The notes under the pieces are model-generated. The model was not told the DNA's origin and did not search any database. It saw only the letters and a list, made by a program, of their open reading frames with translations. Of a DNA stretch of 8,453 nucleotides, positions 1-5,322 are shown piece after piece. The DNA is taken from NCBI GenBank assembly GCA_905215115.1, contig CAJMOP010000087.1, positions 1 through 8,453 of the forward strand, written 5' to 3'. Numbering within the stretch: the first letter of the stretch is position 1; each line of letters opens with the position of its first letter. This stretch comes from an uncultured bacterium (GTDB taxonomy: Bacteria > Actinomycetota > Coriobacteriia > Coriobacteriales > Coriobacteriaceae). A program made the translations under genes and the position numbers.

Positions 1-735
1 TACGCGAGCGTGAAGGCGCACGCTGCCCCGCGTGTGGGCATCATCTCGCTGGGCACGGAACTGGTTGCACCGAGCAACGTGCCGGCGCGCGGGCAGATTC
101 GCGACTCCAACTCGTCGGCGTTGATGGCCGAAGCGCTCGATGCAGGAGCCGAGCCCGTGTTCTACGGCATTGCGCCCGATGATGAGCAGACGATTGCCGA
201 GCTGGTGCATCGCGCCGTGCTGGAGTGCGATTTTGTCATTACGAGCGGTGGCGCCTCGGCAGGCGACTACGACTACGTGACGGCGCTCGTCCGGCGCGAG
301 GGCGAGGTGCTGTTCGATCGCATCTCGATGCGTCCGGGCAAGGCCATCACGTTTGGCTTGCTCGGCGGCAAGCCGTATCTGGGGCTTTCGGGCAATCCCG
401 CGGCGGCGTATGTGGGCTTTGAGATGCTCGCGCGCCCGGCGATTCGCAAGATGCGCGGTTTTGCCGAGGGGGCGCGTCCCGTGCAGCGGGCGACGCTCAC
501 GCACGGCGTGAAAAAGCGACAGCATCGCCGCTTCTTCGATCGCGCCACGGTTTTGCGCGACTCCGAGACCGGTGAGCTGTTGGTGACCGAGGCCAAGACG
601 CAGAATTCGGCGCTGCTTGGAACTATGCAACGTGCGAACTGCCTGTTGCGTGTTGACGAAGGACCGTGCGACCTCAAGGCGGGAGATGTCGTGGACGTTG
701 TTCGCGTCGACCTGCCCGAGGGAACGGTGCTATAG
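1..735 (+). CDS. moeA: Molybdopterin molybdenumtransferase MoeA, 3' part (5' end outside window)
   Basis: MoeA inserts molybdate into adenylylated molybdopterin in the cytoplasm, the last step of basic Mo cofactor synthesis. The reading frame is open from base 1, so the gene enters from the left; the GTG at 10 is an internal Val codon, not a start. The 244 visible codons carry the MoCF-binding domain and the C-terminal domain: GIISLGTELV, GQIRDSNSS, the SGGASAGDYDYV loop, RPGKAITFG and GLSGNPAAAYVGFE, in the order seen in E. coli MoeA. Compared with the usual length of about 400 residues, roughly 165-170 N-terminal residues are missing. The C-terminal region (KRQHRRFFDRATV onward to the stop) matches MoeA domain IV. 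The stop TAG lies inside the ribosome site of the next Mo cofactor gene, so the two are very likely co-transcribed and coupled. Family assignment is secure; which paralogue it is, if several exist, cannot be seen. Confidence 0.95.
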   Translation, partial: YASVKAHAAPRVGIISLGTELVAPSNVPARGQIRDSNSSALMAEALDAGAEPVFYGIAPDDEQTIAELVHRAVLECDFVITSGGASAGDYDYVTALVRREGEVLFDRISMRPGKAITFGLLGGKPYLGLSGNPAAAYVGFEMLARPAIRKMRGFAEGARPVQRATLTHGVKKRQHRRFFDRATVLRDSETGELLVTEAKTQNSALLGTMQRANCLLRVDEGPCDLKAGDVVDVVRVDLPEGTVL

Positions 736-745
736 GAGGAAGACT

Positions 746-1225
746 ATGGAGCTGAAGATATCGATCGTGACGTGCTCGGATACGCGCAATCTTGCCCAGG
801 ACGAGGCTGGAGCCGCACTCGAGGAACTTATCGAGGCGCAGGGCTGGACGGTCGTCTCACATGTGGTCGTGCGCGACGACGTCAGCGAGATCGGTGATGC
901 CATTGTGGAAGCCGCCGATGAGTGCCACGCCAATGTTGTGCTTACCTGCGGCGGCACGGGGCTTTCGATGCGCGATGTGACGCCCGAGGCGACGCGTGCC
1001 GTCTGCGATCGCGACGTGCCGGGTATTGCCGAGGCGATCCGTGCGTACTCGATGACCAAGACTCGCCGCGCCATGCTCTCGCGCGCTATTTGCATGCAAC
1101 GAGGTCATACACTTGTCGTAAACTTTCCCGGTTCTACGAAGGCCGCCCGCGAAAGCTGGGAGGCCATAGCGGACCAGCTGGAGCATGCGGCTCAGATGAC
1201 AGCGGGCGGCGGACATACCAACTAA
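746..1225 (+). CDS. mogA: MogA/MoaB-family molybdopterin adenylyltransferase
   Basis: A 159-residue protein that is a single MoCF-binding domain. Family members activate molybdopterin by adenylylation so that MoeA can insert the metal. Visible motifs are the N-terminal strand KISIVTCSDTRN, the nucleotide/pterin loop TCGGTGLSMRDVTPEAT (residues 67-83, with GGTG at 69-72 and Asp77), the PGIAEAIR helix, and NFPGSTKAARESW near the C-terminus. The RDVTPEAT form resembles MogA, while PGSTKA resembles MoaB, so the name is a family-level choice. Start ATG 746 is chosen because AGGAGG (734-739) lies 6 nt upstream and the homology begins there; in-frame sequence upstream is moeA shadow. It forms a two-gene unit with moeA, whose stop codon overlaps this ribosome site. 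An intrinsic terminator follows 14 nt after the stop. Length is normal for the standalone family. Confidence 0.93.
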   Translation: MELKISIVTCSDTRNLAQDEAGAALEELIEAQGWTVVSHVVVRDDVSEIGDAIVEAADECHANVVLTCGGTGLSMRDVTPEATRAVCDRDVPGIAEAIRAYSMTKTRRAMLSRAICMQRGHTLVVNFPGSTKAARESWEAIADQLEHAAQMTAGGGHTN

Positions 1226-1239
1226 GCGGGTTTACCTGC

Positions 1240-1276
1240 GGCGGAGCGACCTGAACGGCTGCTCCGCCTTTTATTT
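1240..1276 (+). terminator. Rho-independent terminator after mogA
   Basis: A perfect 8-bp GC-rich stem, GGCGGAGC (1240-1247) with GCTCCGCC (1261-1268), encloses a 13-nt loop and is followed at once by TTTTATTT (1269-1276). It sits 14 nt past the mogA stop. It separates the moeA-mogA unit from the modABC unit, which has its own promoter. Confidence 0.88.
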
Positions 1277-1317
1277 GCGCCCAAGGGGACGACATTCTGT
1301 AGACATGCCTGAAACTA

Positions 1318-1357
1318 TATTCTCAGGCGAGAATAATTTCTCATAATCATTATTCGC
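1318..1357. promoter_or_regulatory. Overlapping palindromes, candidate operator of modABC
   Basis: An AT-rich block just ahead of and partly within the modA promoter contains three overlapping dyads. TATTCTC-AGGC-GAGAATA (1318-1335) is a perfect 18-bp palindrome. GAGAA-TAAT-TTCTC (1329-1342) reuses its right arm. GAATAAT (1331-1337) and ATTATTC (1349-1355), 11 nt apart, form the widest one, extended outward by GCGA (1327-1330) and CGC (1355-1357). The last arm falls between the -35 zone and the -10 box, where a bound protein would block RNA polymerase. A ModE-type molybdate-responsive repressor is the obvious guess for a mod operon, but the sequence is not the E. coli ModE consensus, and part of it (on the minus strand, AATAATGATTATGAG) also resembles half of a Fur-type box. 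The regulator is therefore unknown. Confidence 0.5.
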
Positions 1358-1370
1358 ACCGAAGTATAAT
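1341..1370 (+). promoter_or_regulatory. Promoter of modABC
   Basis: A perfect -10 hexamer TATAAT lies at 1365-1370. No good TTGACA is present at 16-18 bp spacing (the best window, 1341-1348, reads TCATAATC), which suggests dependence on an activator or control through the overlapping palindromes. Transcription would start near 1377, giving a leader of about 54 nt. That is too short for a known Mo cofactor riboswitch. Within the leader, GCCCG (1386-1390) and CGGGC (1404-1408) can form a small stem. Confidence 0.6.
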
Positions 1371-1430
1371 CTAATTACAGAATAAAGCCCGCGGTGGGGT
1401 ACCCGGGCATAAGGTCCGAAAGGGTTGAAC

Positions 1431-2306
1431 ATGTTCGATATGGTTTCTCGCCGCGGATTCGTCTCGCTTTCTGCTGTCGCCGCTGCCGGCCTTGGCCTTG
1501 CTGGCTGCTCTGGCAACAAGACGTCTGAGCCGACCGGCTCCGATGCCGGCTCCGCCAAGGCCTCTTCCAAGAAGGAAACCGTCGAGCTGCAGGTCTTTGC
1601 TGCCAACTCGCTCGAGAAGGCTCTGCCCGAGGTTCAGGAGCTTTACACCGAGCAGACCGGTACCACGTTTGCCGACACGCAGTTTAAGGCGTCTGGCGAC
1701 CTCGTTGAGCAGATGCGCGCCGGTGCCACGGTCGACGTGCTCATCACCGCTTCCAAGGGCACCATGGACGACGCCGAGGCCGTCGAGCTCGTCGATGCCG
1801 ACACGCGTGAGGATATGTTCGTCAACGATCTTGTGATCATTCGCGCTGAGGGCTCCGACACCAAGATCGAGGCCATCGCCGACGTCGCGAACCTGGACGG
1901 CAAGATCGCCATCGGCGACGCCAAGACCGTCCCCGCCGGCAAGTACGCCAACCAGGCGTTGGCTTCCGTGGGCCTCTACACCGGCACCGAAGGCGACGAC
2001 GGCGAGTATGCTCCCGAGATCGCCGACAAGGTCGCACTGGCCGACAAAGTTGGTACCGCTGCCGCCTATGTGTCCACAGGCGACTGCGTGGCCGGTTTTG
2101 TCTACAGCTCCGATATCTTCCGCTACGACGGCATCGAGGAGGCGTTCGTGTGTCCCGAGGACTCGCACAAGCCCATCGTGTATCCGGGCGCCGTTGCCGA
2201 GAGCTCCGAACATGCCGACGAGGCTAAGGCGTTCATCGACTTCTGTCTGACCAACAAGAAGGCTCAGAAGATTTGGGCTAAGTACGGCTTTGAGCTTTCC
2301 GAGTAG
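1431..2306 (+). CDS. modA: Molybdate ABC transporter substrate-binding lipoprotein ModA
   Basis: The protein captures molybdate (or tungstate) outside the membrane and delivers it to ModBC. From ATG 1431 it has 291 residues. The N-terminus carries SRRGF (residues 6-10), a twin-arginine-like motif, then a hydrophobic stretch and the lipobox LAGC with Cys26, so it is probably a lipid-anchored, possibly Tat-exported protein. A short Ser/Thr/Lys linker precedes the binding domain. Family oxyanion-binding positions are recognisable: FAANSLEKAL (Ser60), FKASGDL (Ser88), VPAGKYA (167-173) and VYSSD (Tyr225). Start choice: GAAAGG (1418-1423) lies 7 nt before ATG 1431; a TTG at 1425 and an ATG at 1440 are in frame but less well placed. 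It is the first gene of modABC, with its own promoter. Specificity for molybdate over tungstate is inferred from the family and from the neighbouring Mo cofactor genes. Confidence 0.93.
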   Translation: MFDMVSRRGFVSLSAVAAAGLGLAGCSGNKTSEPTGSDAGSAKASSKKETVELQVFAANSLEKALPEVQELYTEQTGTTFADTQFKASGDLVEQMRAGATVDVLITASKGTMDDAEAVELVDADTREDMFVNDLVIIRAEGSDTKIEAIADVANLDGKIAIGDAKTVPAGKYANQALASVGLYTGTEGDDGEYAPEIADKVALADKVGTAAAYVSTGDCVAGFVYSSDIFRYDGIEEAFVCPEDSHKPIVYPGAVAESSEHADEAKAFIDFCLTNKKAQKIWAKYGFELSE

Positions 2307-2374
2307 TGCGGCTTGGCGCGATAATTCCATCGTTTTGTGTTTCACTCCGTCCTTGTATTCGCTTGGAGCTTTTC

Positions 2375-3817
2375 GTGCTTAATAGATTCCGCATGCTTGT
2401 CGCCTGTGCTTTGACCTTCGCGCTTTGCTGGATGCCGGGATTTGCGTTTGCTGGGGACGCTGAGGACGGGGCCCAGGTTGCTGCGACCGCTCATGGGCTT
2501 TCCTATGGGATCGAGGGTTTTGAGCGGTTGGCCAAGGGGACCGCTCGTGCCATGGAGGGCCAGCCTGAGGGCTACCGGTTTCCCGTTGACGAGGACGTGG
2601 ACCTTGTAGCGGCGCCTGCTGCCGATCGCGTTGTGGTGTGGATATCGCCCAAGGCGGTCGAGAAGTTTGGATTGGATCCGCAGGACAACGAGTGCGTATC
2701 GGGTCTCAAAGCCCTCGTCTGTGAGCTCGACAGCTCAAACTGCATGGGAGGTGCGCAGCTGGGGGACGTGGATCTTCCTTGGTATGTCACGGCGGAAACA
2801 ACGTTTGATACCGGCGGGTATACCTATGGCTTTGACGAGCGTGGTACGGATGGGGACCGCTATGTGGTGATTGCATCAGCCTCGGGTGATGCCAAGGGCG
2901 GCGCGCGTTGGCTTGATAGCGCTCAAATGGTAGAGGCATCGTCTGCCGTGTTGCGGGATGAGCGGGGGCCCTTGACCTCTCTGGCCTCCTTTTTGGGCGA
3001 CATCGACTATCGCCCGTTTTGGGTGTCCATTAAAACGAGCGGCCTTGCCCTGCTGATCTCCTTTGCGCTGGGCCTGTTCGCCGCGTGGAAGACTATGGGT
3101 ACCTCGAGCCGCATCAAGGGCCTGCTCGATTCGGTCTTTACGATTCCTATGGTGCTGCCGCCCACGGTCTGCGGCTTTCTGCTTCTCATGCTGTTTGGCC
3201 GCTCGACCGGGGTGGGCCAGTGGCTCATCGCGCACGGCATCTCGATCGTCTTTACCTGGCCCGCGGCGGTGATATCTGCCGTGGTAGTGTCGTTTCCGCT
3301 GGTCTACCGCACGACGCTCGGAGCCTTCGAGAGCCTCGACACGCAGATGCTCGACGCCGCGCGAACCCTGGGATGGTCCGAGCGTCGCATCTTTACCAAG
3401 CTTATGATGCCGCTTGGCTGGCCCTCGATTGCCGCCGGCACGGTGCTCGCCTTTGCCCGCGCGATGGGCGAGTTCGGTTGCACCCTGTTCTTTGCGGGCA
3501 ACTACGCTGGCATTACCCAGACCATCCCCATCGCCATCTACTTTGAGTGGATGGGCGGCAACACGTCGGTGGCGCTCTTTTGGGTCATCGTCGTAATCGT
3601 GTTCAGCTTCCTGGTCATTCTGTTCATCAATATGTACACGGCGCATTCGCAAAAGTACCGTGAGCGCGGCCTGTCCCGCGCAGAGCGCAAGCAGGCCAAG
3701 CAGCTGGGCGGCCAGACCGATTCGCTCGACCCAGTCGGCGGCGATGCACTGCGTATCGATCGCGAGGCGCTGGCCGAGCTTATGCGCGATGACACGGTCG
3801 CAAAGGGAGGTCGATAA
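2375..3817 (+). CDS. modB: Molybdate ABC transporter permease ModB with large N-terminal extracytoplasmic extension
   Basis: The membrane channel subunit of the molybdate importer. From GTG 2375 it has 480 residues, about twice the usual ModB length (around 225). Residues 1-26 look like a signal peptide or membrane anchor ending in GFAFA. Residues 27 to about 210 are hydrophilic, match no family I recognise, and contain three cysteines (107, 116, 123). From residue 215 (FWVSIKTSGLALLISF) the normal permease begins, with about five hydrophobic helices and the ModC-contact loop DAARTLGWSERRIFTKLMMP. A charged cytoplasmic tail of roughly 45 residues ends the protein. Start choice: GGAG (2365-2368) lies 6 nt before GTG 2375. 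A GTG at 2306 overlaps the modA stop in frame but has no ribosome site and would place odd sequence ahead of the signal. The modC ribosome site lies at the 3' end. Confidence 0.9.
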   Translation: MLNRFRMLVACALTFALCWMPGFAFAGDAEDGAQVAATAHGLSYGIEGFERLAKGTARAMEGQPEGYRFPVDEDVDLVAAPAADRVVVWISPKAVEKFGLDPQDNECVSGLKALVCELDSSNCMGGAQLGDVDLPWYVTAETTFDTGGYTYGFDERGTDGDRYVVIASASGDAKGGARWLDSAQMVEASSAVLRDERGPLTSLASFLGDIDYRPFWVSIKTSGLALLISFALGLFAAWKTMGTSSRIKGLLDSVFTIPMVLPPTVCGFLLLMLFGRSTGVGQWLIAHGISIVFTWPAAVISAVVVSFPLVYRTTLGAFESLDTQMLDAARTLGWSERRIFTKLMMPLGWPSIAAGTVLAFARAMGEFGCTLFFAGNYAGITQTIPIAIYFEWMGGNTSVALFWVIVVIVFSFLVILFINMYTAHSQKYRERGLSRAERKQAKQLGGQTDSLDPVGGDALRIDREALAELMRDDTVAKGGR

Positions 3818-3820
3818 GCC

Positions 3821-4891
3821 ATGTCGCTTGTTCTGGCTATCAAAAAGCGCTATCCGGGGTTCACTCTCGACATGCAGCTTGAGGCCGGCGAAGAGCGCGT
3901 GGCGCTGCTGGGCGCCTCGGGTTGTGGCAAGAGCTGCACCTTGCGTTGCATTGCCGGCGTGGAGACGCCCGACGAGGGCGAGATCGTCGTCAACGGCGTG
4001 ACCTTCTTTGACTCGGCGGCGGGTATCAACCTGTCGCCCCAGGAGCGCAAGTGTGCCCTGCTGTTCCAAAACTATCAGCTGTTTCCCAACATGACGGTGG
4101 CCGATAACGTATGCGCCGGTGTAAAGGACGCGGGTGACGCCGCCGCGCGCAAAACGCTCGCCGAGCGCTATCTGAGCATTTTCGGTCTGGCCGATTTTGC
4201 CGATCGCTATCCCGCGCGCCTCTCGGGCGGCCAGCAGCAGCGCGTGGCGCTCGCGCGCATGGTGGCGGCGCACCCGGGCATCTTTATGTTCGACGAGCCC
4301 ATGAGCGCGCTCGATGCTTACCTTAAGAGCGCGCTCGAGCAGAACATGCTCGACCTGTTCGACGTGTGCAACCGCACCGTGCTCTACGTGAGCCACGACA
4401 TCGACGAAGCGTGCCGCCTGTGCCAACGCATCTGCGTGATGCATAGCGGGCACATTGAGGAGATTGGTTCTGTCGAGGACGTAGTTCGCCGCCCGCAGAC
4501 ACTGGCGGCGCTGCGCCTGACGGGCTGCAAGAACACGAGCCGTGCGCGCAAGATCGGCGACGAAGAAGTTGAGGCCCTCGACTGGGGCATGACCTTCAAC
4601 GTGGGCCGTGAGGTTCCCGATAACGTGGCGTACCTGGGTATTCGTGCGAGCTACTTCCATGTGGACAACCGTGCTGAGCGGGGTCGCAACAGCTACGACC
4701 TGCATGTGGCCCGCGTGAGCGATTCACGTTTTGAGCGCCTGGTGCTGCTGGACGTGCCGCGCGCTGACGCGCCGACGCGCCTGCAGTGGAAGGTCAACAA
4801 AGTGCGCATGCCTGTTGACGAGCTGCCGCAAGCAGGTGAGACGCTGCGCATGCATTTTGATGCCAGCAGGATCCATTTGGTTTGTCGATAG
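3821..4891 (+). CDS. modC: Molybdate ABC transporter ATPase ModC
   Basis: The cytoplasmic ATPase that powers ModB, 356 residues, a normal ModC length. The nucleotide-binding domain is complete: Walker A GASGCGKS (31-38), Q-loop Gln83 in LLFQNYQLFPNMT, signature LSGGQQQR (134-141), Walker B IFMFDEP (154-160), D-loop SALD and switch His192 in YVSHD. Residues from about 235 to the end form the C-terminal regulatory region where ModC proteins carry a TOBE/Mop-like oxyanion domain. I see no crisp Mop motif, so trans-inhibition by molybdate is only inferred. ATG 3821 follows modB by 3 nt, with AAGGGAGG (3803-3810) inside the end of modB, so the two are translationally linked. An intrinsic terminator follows 11 nt after the stop. 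Confidence 0.93.
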   Translation: MSLVLAIKKRYPGFTLDMQLEAGEERVALLGASGCGKSCTLRCIAGVETPDEGEIVVNGVTFFDSAAGINLSPQERKCALLFQNYQLFPNMTVADNVCAGVKDAGDAAARKTLAERYLSIFGLADFADRYPARLSGGQQQRVALARMVAAHPGIFMFDEPMSALDAYLKSALEQNMLDLFDVCNRTVLYVSHDIDEACRLCQRICVMHSGHIEEIGSVEDVVRRPQTLAALRLTGCKNTSRARKIGDEEVEALDWGMTFNVGREVPDNVAYLGIRASYFHVDNRAERGRNSYDLHVARVSDSRFERLVLLDVPRADAPTRLQWKVNKVRMPVDELPQAGETLRMHFDASRIHLVCR

Positions 4892-4902
4892 CGCCGGGTA
4901 AT

Positions 4903-4940
4903 GCCGTCGGGGAATATAAGCCTCGGCGGCTTTGTTTTTG
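4903..4940 (+). terminator. Rho-independent terminator after modC
   Basis: GCCGTCGGGG (4903-4912) pairs with CCTCGGCGGC (4921-4930) over 10 bp with two G-U wobbles, closing an 8-nt loop, followed by TTTGTTTTTG (4931-4940). It ends the modABC transcript and isolates it from the reductase unit downstream. Confidence 0.87.
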
Positions 4941-4969
4941 CCGTTCGCCGAATGAGGAATGACAAATTC

Positions 4970-5019
4970 TTATCAATCAAGATAATTATTTATTAAACGA
5001 CGGCACACGACGCTGTCGT
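4970..5019. promoter_or_regulatory. Two palindromes upstream of the reductase promoter
   Basis: TTATC-AATCAA-GATAA (4970-4985) lies in an AT-rich stretch that contrasts with the GC-rich surroundings. ACGAC-GCT-GTCGT (5007-5019) is a perfect 5-3-5 dyad ending 16 bp before the -35 element at 5036. Both are placed where activators or repressors bind. The first looks superficially FNR/CRP-like or Fur-like but fits neither consensus. No regulator is named. Confidence 0.35.
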
Positions 5020-5035
5020 ACGAATGTCAACGGTG

Positions 5036-5064
5036 TTCGCATGGTCGATGACCGTTGGTATAGT
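5036..5064 (+). promoter_or_regulatory. Promoter of the reductase-activator(-selD) unit
   Basis: TTCGCA (5036-5041, 4 of 6 matches to TTGACA) and TATAGT (5059-5064) are separated by 17 bp, and TGG just before the -10 supplies an extended -10 TGn. Transcription would begin near 5071, leaving about 250 nt of leader before the reductase start. That leader holds the short ORF and hairpins described separately. Confidence 0.6.
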
Positions 5065-5094
5065 TGACCTCAACTTGTAAAGGAGGGTGCGCAC

Positions 5095-5163
5095 ATGCCG
5101 CAGACGACACACATTCGCCGCGTTGCCGCGCGTGCCCTATATATGGCTCGGAGCCGCATATGA
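5095..5163 (+). CDS. Putative 22-residue Arg-rich leader peptide
   Basis: ATG 5095 follows AAAGGAGGG (5079-5087) at ideal spacing, one of the best ribosome sites in the window, yet the frame closes after 22 codons at TGA 5161. The peptide (start MPQTTHIRRVAARAL, end YMARSRI) has five arginines and no membrane or known domain. It lies about 24 nt after the predicted transcription start. Its last codons are inside the 5' arm of a 10-bp stem (5147-5186) and its stop is in the loop, the geometry of a cis-acting leader peptide. The stop overlaps an ATG (5160-5162, ATGA) that opens a 56-codon frame ending at TGA 5328-5330, which itself overlaps the reductase ATG at 5323. That second frame shows no known domain and may serve only to couple translation. 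Expression is inferred from the initiation signals alone. Confidence 0.45.
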   Translation: MPQTTHIRRVAARALYMARSRI

Positions 5164-5186
5164 GCAGGTATGTTCACGGCTCCGGG
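5147..5186 (+). promoter_or_regulatory. Leader hairpin over the end of the leader ORF
   Basis: CTCGGAGCCG (5147-5156) pairs with CGGCTCCGGG (5177-5186), 10 bp with one G-U wobble and a 20-nt loop that contains the leader stop codon. A competing small hairpin, GGCT-CGG-AGCC (5145-5155), uses the same 5' arm. A ribosome finishing or stalling on the leader ORF would open this stem. No T-run follows, so it is not a terminator by itself. Confidence 0.45.
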
Positions 5187-5223
5187 AGAGACGACGCACA
5201 ACTAAATAATCGACCGCAAAGCA

Positions 5224-5319
5224 GGTTCCCTAAAATTCCGGGTTTAAGCACGGTCGGGCAATCGCCGTCCGTCGTGCATCGATACCGCTGTTATCCGTTT
5301 TTGGTTCGAGAGGGGAACC
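5224..5319 (+). promoter_or_regulatory. Alternative pairings around the reductase ribosome-binding site
   Basis: The ribosome site GAGAGGGG (5308-5315) sits mostly in the loop of a perfect stem, GGTTC (5303-5307) with GAACC (5315-5319). An upstream segment GGTTCCC (5224-5230) is exactly complementary to GGGAACC (5313-5319) and would bury the site. The two pairings are mutually exclusive, with one exposing and one hiding the Shine-Dalgarno sequence, which suggests translational control. The complementarity is seen; the switch is inference. Confidence 0.4.
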
Positions 5320-5322
5320 GTC

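Noticed and set aside
1371..1430. Molybdenum cofactor riboswitch in the modA leader
   Set aside because: The leader after the TATAAT box is only about 54 nt with one small stem, far shorter than the known Mo cofactor RNA, and no matching architecture is visible.
1371..2345. 324-codon minus-strand frame opposite modA
   Set aside because: It mirrors modA, with a Leu/Gly/Val-rich composition and no recognisable family.
2306..2374. Upstream GTG start for modB overlapping the modA stop (TAGTG)
   Set aside because: There is no Shine-Dalgarno sequence before it, and it adds 23 residues ahead of a good signal peptide. GTG 2375 has GGAG at 6-nt spacing.
2876..4705. 609-codon open frame on the minus strand opposite modB and modC
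   Set aside because: It is antisense to two well-supported genes with complete motifs. Its His/Arg/Ala-rich translation is typical of the complement of GC-rich coding DNA, and it shows no domain or ribosome site.
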